Positions 21,454-28,995 of a stretch of DNA of 33,454 nucleotides are shown here, piece after piece. The stretch covers positions 1 to 33,454 of IMG/VR virus record IMGVR_UViG_3300021963_000401. The stretch is one strand, 5' to 3'. How positions within the stretch are numbered: the stretch's first letter is position 1; each line of letters begins with the position of its first letter. Source of the stretch: a virus. Both the position numbers and the translations under genes were made by a program. Under the pieces are notes generated by a model. It was not told the origin of the DNA. It saw only the letters and a list, made by a program, of their open reading frames with translations, and made no database searches.

Positions 21454-21843
21454 GTGGCCTCCTTAGTTTCATTTAGGGCGGGTCAAGCTATTACCGCTGG
21501 TGATGTCGTAACGGTCAATGCCAGCGGTCTTTTATATAAGGCTTCTGCCGTTGCTGAAAATACCGCCCGTGTGGTCGGCCTCGCAATTAACGGCGGCGGC
21601 GTCAACGAATTAATTACTGTTACTAAGGATAGTTATTTTGCCTCTTTGTCTGGTTTAACGCCGGGTTCTTCTGTTTACTTAAGTATTACTTCTGGTGCTT
21701 TAAATTCTTCTTATTCAAGTTGGATTACTCAAGTTAATGGTGCGTCTTTATCTGGAGCTTATATTACAAATATTGGTAGAGCTGTTACAACTTCTGGTTT
21801 AAATGTTGAAATTTCTAAACCACTATTTTTTAATGTTCAATAA
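21454..21843 (+). CDS. Beta-rich fibre/cement-like protein, paralogue 1
   Basis: The gene starts at GTG 21454. The 129-residue product resembles DUF2190-like capsid or tail cement proteins: F.AGQAITAGDVVTVN, VVGLAINGGG, LTPGSSVYLS, and a C-terminal VEISKPLFF. The next gene encodes a longer relative with the same order of motifs. Its 3' half is visibly more AT-rich than its 5' half, suggesting exchange of the distal part. Confidence 0.6.
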   Translation: MASLVSFRAGQAITAGDVVTVNASGLLYKASAVAENTARVVGLAINGGGVNELITVTKDSYFASLSGLTPGSSVYLSITSGALNSSYSSWITQVNGASLSGAYITNIGRAVTTSGLNVEISKPLFFNVQ

Positions 21844-21909
21844 AGCATTTGTTTTTGAAGTTTGTTATTGTTAAACTAGCAGTAGGCTAACAATCGCTGT
21901 CCCGTTATT

Positions 21910-22419
21910 ATGCCCGATAGAGCGATTTTTAACCGAAAATATACTTCGTTTACCCCTGCTGGTACGCAAGTTTGGCTCGTTAATGGGGTCGGTGTAACAA
22001 CCACATTCCCCACGACTCAGACTTTTACCGCTGGCCAAAATCTGATTCAAGGTCAGGTCGTTTACGTCAGCGGCACCTCTGTTTTTTCGGCTACGGCACT
22101 CAGCGGCGTGCCTGCTGCTCAGTACGAAGCCATCGGCATCACGTCGGCTTCTGCCGGTGTTTCGAGCGGTGTGGCGGTCATCCTTGATGATGTCGCTGTG
22201 CTCGGTTCTGCCAACATTACGGCTGAATCGACTCTGGTTCCCGGCGAGTACTACTACTTGTCGAAGTACTCGGGCCAGGTCACGCGTTACAGCACTGCTT
22301 CTGGTGTGATTTCGGCTTCGGGTGCTAGTCAATATCAAGCTCTGGTGGGCATCGGTACGGCGCTGAGCACAACTGAATTAGAGGTTGAGATTGATCAACC
22401 CGTAGTTATTTACGGTTAA
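21910..22419 (+). CDS. Beta-rich fibre/cement-like protein, paralogue 2
   Basis: The 169-residue protein shares order and fold cues with its neighbour: FTAGQNLIQGQVVYVSG, IGITSASAG, LVPGEYYYLS and a C-terminal VEIDQPVVIYG. The pair looks like a tandem duplication that has diverged. Membership in a fibre or surface layer is inferred from the setting between two fibre-like genes. Confidence 0.6.
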   Translation: MPDRAIFNRKYTSFTPAGTQVWLVNGVGVTTTFPTTQTFTAGQNLIQGQVVYVSGTSVFSATALSGVPAAQYEAIGITSASAGVSSGVAVILDDVAVLGSANITAESTLVPGEYYYLSKYSGQVTRYSTASGVISASGASQYQALVGIGTALSTTELEVEIDQPVVIYG

Positions 22420-22448
22420 GAGTATACTTATAAAAGGAGGAGGTTCTG

Positions 22449-23129
22449 ATGGCAACACGTAAACCGTTAGTTCTTGTTAGCGGAGGTACTTCCGAGTTAC
22501 CACCTGGCGATAGCGTAGAAGGTGTAATTCTTACAACGACATTAACCGCCGGCAGCGGTTTACTCGGTGGCGGCCTTTTAGCGACAAATCAACGGATTGA
22601 TGTCGGTATTGCGTCAAATCCTAGTGGTCTTATTCTTGTCGGTAATCAGCTGGGTTTAGATGGTGTCGCTCAACGTACGGCAGATGCTGCTCAAGCAAGC
22701 GGTAATGCCGCTTTAACCACAAGGCTTCCATTAACCGGCGGGACATTAACAGGACCTTTAAATGTTTCTGGAACTATCGTTGCGTCTGGTGTAATTATAG
22801 ACACTTTCGGCAATGTTCGTACTGTCCCACAAACCGCAGTGGGAACTAGCACTTATACTTTAGCTTCTGGCGATGTAGGTAAACACATAGCAGTAGGGTC
22901 TGGTGTGATAACAGTGCCCAGTGGTGTTTTCCTTGCTGGCGACGCAATATCTATATTTAATACTTCATCTGGAGTTCAGACTATAAGTGGACAAGCAGGA
23001 ATTGTATTACGCCAAGCCGGTACAACTAATACAGGCCAAAGATCAGTATCTGCTTATGGATTAACAACGGTTCTCTGTGTGAACAATACACAAATATTTG
23101 TGATTACTGGGGCAGGCCTGCTCCCGTAA
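22449..23129 (+). CDS. Tail fibre-like protein with LTGGTLTGPL signature
   Basis: The 226-residue protein carries the widespread phage fibre signature LPLTGGTLTGPLNVSGTI (about residues 95-112). Repetitive Gly/Ser-rich beta segments precede it. A C-terminal domain (SVSAYGLTTVLCVNNTQIFV) resembles the tip strand found in many fibres. A strong AGGAGGAGG Shine-Dalgarno lies just upstream. It probably forms a trimeric fibre contacting the host surface. Confidence 0.75.
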   Translation: MATRKPLVLVSGGTSELPPGDSVEGVILTTTLTAGSGLLGGGLLATNQRIDVGIASNPSGLILVGNQLGLDGVAQRTADAAQASGNAALTTRLPLTGGTLTGPLNVSGTIVASGVIIDTFGNVRTVPQTAVGTSTYTLASGDVGKHIAVGSGVITVPSGVFLAGDAISIFNTSSGVQTISGQAGIVLRQAGTTNTGQRSVSAYGLTTVLCVNNTQIFVITGAGLLP

Positions 23130-23173
23130 ATACGTGAATAAAAGAACCATATTTTTTCATTTTATTACACATT

Positions 23174-23232
23174 GTTTAGACAAGCTAAACTTGAAGAGTA
23201 AAATACGCTATTGTTTAGGGCATACGCTAAAT
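23174..23232 (+). promoter_or_regulatory. Two tandem GTTTAG...CTAAAC/T inverted repeats
   Basis: The first is GTTTAG (23174-23179) and CTAAAC (23185-23190); the second is GTTTAG (23213-23218) and CTAAAT (23227-23232), 39 bases later. The first contains the CTAAACTT motif. Both lie in the 129-base gap before 23259. Confidence 0.5.
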
Positions 23233-23258
23233 TTAACGACTATTTTTAAGTTTCTACA

Positions 23259-23657
23259 ATGGCCCATTTTGCACAATTAAATAATCATAGTATAGTTCTT
23301 CGCGTCCTTGCCGTTTCAAACAAGGATACAGAAGACGAAAACGGAAACGAACGTGAAGAAGTTGGTGTAACATTTTTACAAAATATTTTTGGCTTAAATA
23401 CGATATGGAAACAAACATCTTATACTGGAAACTTTAGAAAAAACTACGCAGCAATAGGATTTTCGTATGATTCTTTATTAGATGCATTTATACCTCCTAA
23501 ACCGTTTCCTTCGTGGCTATTAAACACAACTACTGCGCAATGGGAACCTCCGACTCCTGAGCCGCCTTTAACAGAACAAGAAAAAGAACAGGGCTACTGG
23601 TATGATTGGGATGAAGACAGTTTATCTTGGCTTCTAAAATTTACGCCTAGAGGGTAA
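23259..23657 (+). CDS. Conserved cyanophage tail-associated protein, 132 aa
   Basis: This resembles a family seen widely in cyanophages and pelagiphages. Diagnostic parts are an N-terminal MAHFAQLNNHSIVLRVLAV, a central QTSY..N.RK.YA.IG..YD and a C-terminal PFPSWLLN..T..W.PPTP with a trailing W.WDED..SW. Its usual neighbours are fibre and Gly-rich tail genes, as here. Function within the tail is not known to me. Confidence 0.75.
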   Translation: MAHFAQLNNHSIVLRVLAVSNKDTEDENGNEREEVGVTFLQNIFGLNTIWKQTSYTGNFRKNYAAIGFSYDSLLDAFIPPKPFPSWLLNTTTAQWEPPTPEPPLTEQEKEQGYWYDWDEDSLSWLLKFTPRG

Positions 23658-24542
23658 ATGTCAATACTTCAATTATTACTTGGGGGCACTGGGCCTAAAG
23701 CAACTGGAGGTACTATTGTACTAGATGGTGGTTCTTTTATTCACGTATTTACGGGAGCAGGTACCTTTCAAGTTACGAATTCTACTCTTACTTCTGTTGA
23801 AGTATTGGCTATTGGCGGCGGCGGCGGAGGTGGCGGGGACAATGGTGTTGGAAATACTGGAGGTAGTGGAGGTGCTGGAGGCGCAGTTTATTACACAGCG
23901 TATCCAGTATCCATAACACCGGGAGCCTATACTGTAGCCGTTGGTGGTGGCGGAGCCGGTAGCCTAAGTGTAAATGGTACACGCGGAACAGACTCTTCTT
24001 TTGGCCCAGCGACTGGATTAGGTGGAGCAGGAGGGGCTCAATGGCTGAATAGCCCAGCTTCTCCTGGTGGCGGTTGTGGAGCGGGCGGGGGCGGATATCT
24101 TGCAGCAGCAACAAATGGATTACAGCCATCACAGCCACAACCGGTGCCTGGCGCTACCAATTACGGGGGGAACGGGGGTGCAGCAGGTCCGGGAAATCCA
24201 GGAGATTCAGCAGGTGGTGGAGGAATTGGCGGTAATGGCGCTCCGTCTCCTGATGGAGGCGCTGGCGGAGCTGGCCTTCAATTTTCTCAGTTTGCTGGAC
24301 CTATAATTGGTATACCCGCGTTGTCACCTTTAAATGGATTTTTTGGCGGTGGTGGGGGAGGCCAGACCTTAAGCGTTTCTCTTCGCCCCGCTAGTGCAGG
24401 TGGCGGAGGTCTTTACCCTGGTCTAACTCCTACAGCCCAATTTAACGGTTTTGAATTTACGGGTGGAGGAGGCGCATCTGGGGGACCTCTTGGTGTAGGA
24501 AACGGAGGAAAAGGTATTGTTTTAGTTCGTTATCCAGTATGA
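23658..24542 (+). CDS. Glycine-rich tail or adhesin protein
   Basis: The 294-residue product begins with a short hydrophobic stretch and a beta motif (FIHVFTGAGTFQV), then consists largely of poly-Gly and GG.GG motifs with strands between, ending GGKGIVLVRYPV. This is the Gly-rich fold of phage tail tips and adhesins that form polyglycine II bundles. It starts immediately after the upstream stop (23657/23658). Its role is presumably host recognition. Confidence 0.75.
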   Translation: MSILQLLLGGTGPKATGGTIVLDGGSFIHVFTGAGTFQVTNSTLTSVEVLAIGGGGGGGGDNGVGNTGGSGGAGGAVYYTAYPVSITPGAYTVAVGGGGAGSLSVNGTRGTDSSFGPATGLGGAGGAQWLNSPASPGGGCGAGGGGYLAAATNGLQPSQPQPVPGATNYGGNGGAAGPGNPGDSAGGGGIGGNGAPSPDGGAGGAGLQFSQFAGPIIGIPALSPLNGFFGGGGGGQTLSVSLRPASAGGGGLYPGLTPTAQFNGFEFTGGGGASGGPLGVGNGGKGIVLVRYPV

Positions 24543-24565
24543 TTTTGGCAGCTTGCTAACTTGCA

Positions 24566-25186
24566 GTGGCTTATCAAAGTATTTGGTATTTTACAGATTT
24601 GCCAGAAGATGTCGTTTCTATTATTGAAAAGGATTTAAAAGAGAAGTATGATGAGTTTCTAGCGGACTCCAGAATACATGGAGATGCTTTAAACAAAGAG
24701 CAAAGAAATTCAAAGAACGCGTGGATCCCCACTACCAGTTGGATTGGTGGATTTATTTGGCATTTTATTGAGCGAGCGAACAGAGAAAATTTTCTTTACG
24801 ATTTAAGGTGTATTGACGGTGAATCGATGCAATATACTCGGTATGAAAAAGGAGAATTTTACAATTGGCATAATGACGCGGGATTGTCAACACAATATAA
24901 ACCTGTTTCAATTGGAAATAGAGCAGACGGTTTAGCACAAGATTATTTAAATGAGAAATTAGAGATGGTTCGAAAACTTTCTTTTGTGCTTCAATTATCC
25001 GATCCGAACGACTACGAGGGAGGAAACCTTCAACTCCTAAACGAAGCTGGTAAAACATACATAGCTCCAAGAAAACGGGGAACTATTATTTTGTTTGATT
25101 CCAGAACTCAACATCGAGTAATAAAAGTAAGAAGCGGCGTAAGAAAATCTTTAGTTGGTTGGACAGTTGGCCCTCGTTGGAAATGA
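24566..25186 (+). CDS. 2OG-Fe(II) oxygenase, PKHD-like
   Basis: The 206-residue protein has the complete double-stranded beta-helix ligand set: His102 and Asp104 (YNWHNDAG), distal His183 (TQHRV) and Arg193, which would bind 2-oxoglutarate. LSFVLQLSDPNDYEGGNLQL matches the usual core strands. Such enzymes hydroxylate proteins, nucleic acids or small molecules; the substrate cannot be read from sequence. The start is GTG 24566. It is followed within seven bases by a second, different oxygenase. Confidence 0.85.
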   Translation: MAYQSIWYFTDLPEDVVSIIEKDLKEKYDEFLADSRIHGDALNKEQRNSKNAWIPTTSWIGGFIWHFIERANRENFLYDLRCIDGESMQYTRYEKGEFYNWHNDAGLSTQYKPVSIGNRADGLAQDYLNEKLEMVRKLSFVLQLSDPNDYEGGNLQLLNEAGKTYIAPRKRGTIILFDSRTQHRVIKVRSGVRKSLVGWTVGPRWK

Positions 25187-25192
25187 TCTAAA

Positions 25193-25903
25193 ATGGATAT
25201 TCAACAAATAAAGTTACAAGAAAAACTTAATACTGGGACTACCCAAACAAATAACAAAGAGTTTGAAAAAAACGGTTATTTGGTTCTTAACAAGCTTTGG
25301 GATCCGCAAGAGCTGTATTTTCCGTTACCGTGTGAACGAGGTCAGTTAAATTATTGGGGAAAACAGCTAGATCAATTTAATTTGAACCCAGTAGAAACTC
25401 AAGTTGTAGGGTCCTTAGCTAGATATTGGCACCCTCAATATCGTGATATACATACAAAAATTAGATTGAAACTAGAAAAAGTTTTAGGTAAATTTTTATA
25501 TAATACATATTATTATGATCGTTTTTATTTTCCTGGACAGGAGTTAAAGAAGCACGTTGATCGAGATGCTTGCGAAATTTCAGTTACAGTACACGTGGGC
25601 ACAAATTTACAAGGTAATAGTAAAAATTGGCCTATATGGATTAAAACACCAGATGTATATAAAGATAATAAAAAAAATATTATTCTTACAGCGGGAGAAG
25701 ATCATAAAGTAAATTTAGAACCGGGAGACGGAATGATATATAAAGGATGCGAACGCCCCCATTGGCGGGAATCCATGCCTGGTGTAACAAAAAATATTAA
25801 ATTATTTGGAAAAAAAGAACAGTTGTATTATCATCAAATATTTTTTCATTACGTTTTACAAGACGGTCAACGGGCTCACTGTGCTTTTGACGCGGCTAGT
25901 TAG
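25193..25903 (+). CDS. Second 2OG-Fe(II) oxygenase-like protein
   Basis: The 236-residue protein shows a similar fold pattern: His121-x-Asp123 (KKHVDRDACEIS), a core strand EISVTVHVGTNL, then PGDGMIYKGCERPHWRE with His190 and Arg192. It belongs to a type of oxygenase I recognise from cyanophages and marine viruses. Its N-terminal 90 residues are longer than the first enzyme's, and no clear homology joins the two. AT-rich codon use contrasts with the fibre genes upstream. It converges with the glycosyltransferase gene (gap of six bases). Confidence 0.75.
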   Translation: MDIQQIKLQEKLNTGTTQTNNKEFEKNGYLVLNKLWDPQELYFPLPCERGQLNYWGKQLDQFNLNPVETQVVGSLARYWHPQYRDIHTKIRLKLEKVLGKFLYNTYYYDRFYFPGQELKKHVDRDACEISVTVHVGTNLQGNSKNWPIWIKTPDVYKDNKKNIILTAGEDHKVNLEPGDGMIYKGCERPHWRESMPGVTKNIKLFGKKEQLYYHQIFFHYVLQDGQRAHCAFDAAS

Positions 25904-25909
25904 ACATCA

Positions 25910-26806
25910 TTATTCTACAAGAAGCATTATTTTATATTCAAACATTTTTTTCCAATTTGATTTCCAACGCGCCCAAAATTCTTGGCAGTTGCGTTGTACT
26001 TCATCACCCTTTTTATTTTTTTCAATATCCTGCACTTTTTCTAGAGCTTCTGCCCAAGAATCTGCAACTACGAACGGCATTGTGCTGTCGCCATAAAAGA
26101 CAGCGTGCCAATAGGATGGTTTTACTTGCAGGTGTTCTGCTGAAGCAAGCACCACGGGGATGCACCCAGCCTCAAGTGCCTCGTAAATTCGGAAACAGTC
26201 ATTATTAACTTGCCCTCGTGGGCACAAAGCAAATTTACTTTGCTCCAACATACTTACGTATTTGTGTGTTTCTAATCCGTCTTTCGCATTAAACCCGCTG
26301 ACCGAATGAATTTTATGCGGATTTAACTTTTTAAAAGTTTCAACTGCGTCTTTTCTAAAATCATCATGAAAACTACCCGCAAAACTCCAGATGTATCGTC
26401 GCTCGCTATATAGAGGTGATTTCTCCTTAGTCCTAAAATTGTTTTTGTAACCCAAACCAAACGTGAATACTTTTGGGTGCTTTAGATACAAGGGATTGAA
26501 GTAATTTCGCGCAACAAAAACACAGTTCGGATCGTGCACATACTCCATTTTTTCGCACACGTTTTCGTCAGATAATAAAACGACAGCGTATTTCTTATTG
26601 TTCTGACGCAAGGTATCGAGGTATTCTCGATAATTGATTGCGTGATTTGCAACAACCACCGTTGGTTTATTTACAGGTAATCCGTAAAACTCGTTTGTAA
26701 TCAAGAACTGCGCGAATGTATCTTCGAGTAGATAACTAAGCCAATCGTGCTCCCATTGATGCAGGTTCACATCTAGCCAGACAACGTTAACAGCAGAAAC
26801 TGACAT
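25910..26806 (-). CDS. Exostosin-like (GT47-type) glycosyltransferase
   Basis: The C-terminal half contains the exostosin/GT47 pattern KFALCPRGQVNNDCFRIYEALEAGCIPVVLAS, where FR.YEAL..GCIPV is the diagnostic nucleotide-sugar-binding block. The upstream part (NFRTKEKSPLYSERRYIWSFAGSFHDD) also fits this family. Start ATG 26806 (MSVSAVNV) is preferred; an ATG at 26830 would add eight residues. It may modify host or virion glycans, next to an array of fibre genes. Acceptor and donor sugars are unknown. Confidence 0.8.
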   Translation of the reverse strand: MSVSAVNVVWLDVNLHQWEHDWLSYLLEDTFAQFLITNEFYGLPVNKPTVVVANHAINYREYLDTLRQNNKKYAVVLLSDENVCEKMEYVHDPNCVFVARNYFNPLYLKHPKVFTFGLGYKNNFRTKEKSPLYSERRYIWSFAGSFHDDFRKDAVETFKKLNPHKIHSVSGFNAKDGLETHKYVSMLEQSKFALCPRGQVNNDCFRIYEALEAGCIPVVLASAEHLQVKPSYWHAVFYGDSTMPFVVADSWAEALEKVQDIEKNKKGDEVQRNCQEFWARWKSNWKKMFEYKIMLLVE

Positions 26807-26880
26807 ACACATTAAATTTGAAGTCAACAAAGCTTAGCGTGTTTTTTCTCAGTACACTACATTGGAATCTTTAGAAATGA

Positions 26881-27258
26881 ATGAAAGGCAAGCATCTTGT
26901 TTTAGACATGTATGACTGTAATGTCACTAAAATTAACGACCCTCTTTTTGTTGACTCAGTACTTACAGAAGCATCTAATATTGCTAAGTCTACTTTACTG
27001 AACCTAAAGCTTCATTTATTTGAGCCGCACGGTATTACAGGGTTTGCTCTGCTGGCTCAGTCGCACATTTCGTTTCACAGCTGGCCCGAAAACGGGTACG
27101 TCGCTGTGGACATTTATACGTGCGGCGAAGACACCGATCCCGCAGAAGCGATTAGCTACATTATCGACCAGTTTCAGGCTGAGCGATATTCGCTCAATAC
27201 CTTGAGTCGTTATTCACCTGAATCTTTAGTTAATGTTTCAAGTTTAGTAGCCGTTTAG
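26881..27258 (+). CDS. speD: S-adenosylmethionine decarboxylase proenzyme (prokaryotic type)
   Basis: The 125-residue protein has the pyruvoyl-enzyme pattern of SpeD: AQSHISFHSWPENGYVAVDIYTCG. Ser61 is the self-cleavage serine that becomes pyruvoyl, with His66 and Cys81 as catalytic residues, in exact register with the Thermotoga enzyme (63, 68, 83). The residue before the cleaved serine is Gln60 rather than the usual Glu. It makes decarboxylated AdoMet for polyamine synthesis; cyanophages often carry speD. It begins 75 bases from the divergent glycosyltransferase gene. Confidence 0.9.
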   Translation: MKGKHLVLDMYDCNVTKINDPLFVDSVLTEASNIAKSTLLNLKLHLFEPHGITGFALLAQSHISFHSWPENGYVAVDIYTCGEDTDPAEAISYIIDQFQAERYSLNTLSRYSPESLVNVSSLVAV

Positions 27259-27282
27259 ACTACCCATAACCGCACACTTTGT

Positions 27283-27723
27283 GTGAGTGAAACTAACGAA
27301 CAAGAGTTAGTTTTCAATCTTCAATGTTTACAGCGCCGTACAGCTAGAAAACGTTTTCGTAAGGATATTCTTGAGTCTTGGGACAATACGTGTGCCTACT
27401 GCGGTTCTGACAGGGCGCACACGTTAGATCACGTTGTTCCGCGTGCCAGGGGCGGCCCTACAAAGCGCGGCAACCTACTAGCGTGTTGTCCTACCTGCAA
27501 CCTCCAAAAATCTGACTTAGACTGGCTGTTATGGTTTCGCTCTCAGAGTTTCTGGACCTCTGATCGAGAAGATGCTATCTGGCATTGGCTGAGTTACAAC
27601 CACGAGTCTAGTATAGCTGCTCGCGAATACGAAGAAGCGTGCCGAGAGCCGTTGAAGCTCCCAGCACGCTTTGAAAATGAACTGGAATCAGCGCTTAGCG
27701 AGGCGAGTGACGATACCCGCTAA
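27283..27723 (+). CDS. HNH endonuclease with CxxC zinc pairs
   Basis: The core reads CAYCGSDRAHTLDHVVPRARGG...NLLACCPTCN. Cys37/Cys40 and Cys69/Cys72 form the structural zinc site; His50 (LDHV) and Asn64 (GNLL) belong to the HNH motif. A basic N-terminus (RRTARKRFRK) and a longer C-terminal extension follow. The GTG start 27283 lies inside a small hairpin (CACAC/GTGTG, 27273-27285). The gene overlaps the convergent holin-like gene by 36 bases. It could be free-standing homing or packaging-associated. Confidence 0.85.
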   Translation: MSETNEQELVFNLQCLQRRTARKRFRKDILESWDNTCAYCGSDRAHTLDHVVPRARGGPTKRGNLLACCPTCNLQKSDLDWLLWFRSQSFWTSDREDAIWHWLSYNHESSIAAREYEEACREPLKLPARFENELESALSEASDDTR

Positions 27724-27864
27724 GATTTCAAGCACTCGATAGTACTTAGCTACGGCTGCGTCGTCTTTCGGGGTTGGCGTAAGGTTGCATATTGCGAGCG
27801 CCAGCGCGTGGATCGCAAATAGCACCGCGAGAAGTTGTTGGAGGTGGTTGAGGATTTGATCCAT
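27688..27864 (-). CDS. Small membrane protein, holin-like, 58 aa
   Basis: The frame encodes one clear hydrophobic segment (LLAVLFAIHALALAICNL), then PTPKDDAAVAKYYRVLEIL and a basic end. The NLTPTPKDD...YYRVLEILAGI pattern is one I recognise from small phage lysis-type membrane proteins. Start ATG 27864, stop 27688; too short for common cut-offs. It overlaps the HNH gene end by 36 bases and is the last gene of a three-gene minus unit next to lysin genes. Holin function is inferred. Confidence 0.6.
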   Translation of the reverse strand: MDQILNHLQQLLAVLFAIHALALAICNLTPTPKDDAAVAKYYRVLEILAGIVTRLAKR

Positions 27865-27894
27865 GGTTTTAGTTAACCTCTATCAATATATTAC

Positions 27895-28209
27895 TCACTC
27901 TCTTTTAAAAGTACTTTTAATCTCGATTGCTCCACCTAGTAGTTCTTGAGCCTTGGATCCATCGGGCTCGTGCTCGATTACTAAGTATTTTGGAGGCTCG
28001 GTCGCCTCCCAAGACTTTTTTATTTTTTCAGCTTGACTGTCAACATCTTTTAACGTTGACTCTACCTTCCAGAGTATCCAATCGTGTTTACAATACTTTA
28101 GGATCATTTTTATGATTTTATTTTTTCTTAAGCTTGCAAAATGCTGAGAAAGATCATTTAAAATCTCATAAATTATCGCGAACCAAAAGTTGTAACTAGA
28201 GTTTTTCAT
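27895..28209 (-). CDS. Hypothetical protein, 104 aa
   Basis: The first 30 residues are hydrophobic-aromatic (SYNFWFAIIYEILNDLSQHF), the middle basic, and the C-terminus acidic; no family recognised. It overlaps the upstream coiled-coil membrane gene by 14 bases. Neighbouring lysis-type genes suggest a membrane-linked role, but nothing more can be said. Confidence 0.5.
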   Translation of the reverse strand: MKNSSYNFWFAIIYEILNDLSQHFASLRKNKIIKMILKYCKHDWILWKVESTLKDVDSQAEKIKKSWEATEPPKYLVIEHEPDGSKAQELLGGAIEIKSTFKRE

Positions 28210-28465
28210 TGATCTTGCTCATTATGAGCTGATCTAATTTGTCGTTGATGTGGTTTAGTCTATCTTTAATATCAGTGAGACCAGAGTTTAGATCTACTTT
28301 AGACGCATAAACTAGCGGGAATTCGGTTATATCGCGTTCGACTTTATCTAACCGTCTTTTAATAGAACCAAAGCGATCATTTAACACGTTTTGGCGCTGT
28401 TGATGTGACCACGTAAGAATACCCAACATAGTCGCAAACGCAGCGATGATTGCTTCCGCACCCAC
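28196..28465 (-). CDS. Membrane-anchored coiled-coil protein, possible lysis accessory
   Basis: The N-terminus is a short membrane-like helix (AIIAAFATMLGILTW), followed by a long charged coiled coil (LNDRFGSIKRRLDKVERDI and SGLTDIKDRLNHINDKLDQL). Small proteins of this build occur in phage lysis regions (for example hemolysin XhlA-like or spanin-like components), and lysozyme genes lie on the other strand close by. There is no signal peptidase site or lipobox, so a spanin assignment is not supported. It is the first gene of the minus-strand unit. Confidence 0.55.
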   Translation of the reverse strand: MGAEAIIAAFATMLGILTWSHQQRQNVLNDRFGSIKRRLDKVERDITEFPLVYASKVDLNSGLTDIKDRLNHINDKLDQLIMSKINEKL

Positions 28466-28514
28466 GAGAGGTTTTCCAACTAATTAAATTTTACTTTGCT
28501 GGATATTTTAAGCG

Positions 28515-28522
28515 TATAAATT
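28515..28522 (+). promoter_or_regulatory. Possible late promoter (TATAAATT)
   Basis: Seven of eight to TATAAATA, 36 bases upstream of the ATG at 28558, in the divergent gap 28466-28557. It may drive the lysin gene group. Confidence 0.3.
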
Positions 28523-28557
28523 TTCCCCTAAAATATAGACATCTTGAGCTTCCGTAC

Positions 28558-28995
28558 ATGTCGCAGTTCACTAAAAATTTAGAGCTGGATAGCGTCATTA
28601 ATAGCGGACTTACGGATCCCTCTCGCCGCACTGAGTCGACTCATTTCGACCAACGCCGTACCCTCGATGCCAGCGGCGTGGTTGTAATCGCAGCGTCTTC
28701 TCGTGAATATGCAGCTGACGGCATCTACGGTATTTCTGATTACTACCAGTTAACCCTGAACGCCACTGGTATTCTGCGCGTTAATATCCGTAATCAAAAT
28801 TCCTGCGGCGATGTTGTTGTCCTTAATTCCTCCGGTGTTCCCGTTTTAACGGCTGAACCTTCGAAGTTCAGCTCGCGGGCGACATCGACGACAACGACCA
28901 CGGTTAACACCTCGGGTACTTACTTCACCTACATCCAACTCAAGGGTCGTAGCGGCGCCGAGTACCGCGTGGGTATCGACGTTACTAGCGCCTGA
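28558..28995 (+). CDS. Beta-sandwich protein, 145 aa (PPC-like)
   Basis: ATG 28558 is chosen because it follows the intergenic gap and removes residues that would overlap the divergent gene; an upstream TTG at 28450 is the alternative. Strands such as YYQLTLNATGILRVNIRNQN and GTYFTYIQLKGRSGAEYRVG resemble the bacterial pre-peptidase C-terminal (PPC) fold. TGA overlaps the lysin ATG by one base, so the two proteins are made together. It may decorate the virion or bind the lysin's target. Confidence 0.65.
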   Translation: MSQFTKNLELDSVINSGLTDPSRRTESTHFDQRRTLDASGVVVIAASSREYAADGIYGISDYYQLTLNATGILRVNIRNQNSCGDVVVLNSSGVPVLTAEPSKFSSRATSTTTTTVNTSGTYFTYIQLKGRSGAEYRVGIDVTSA

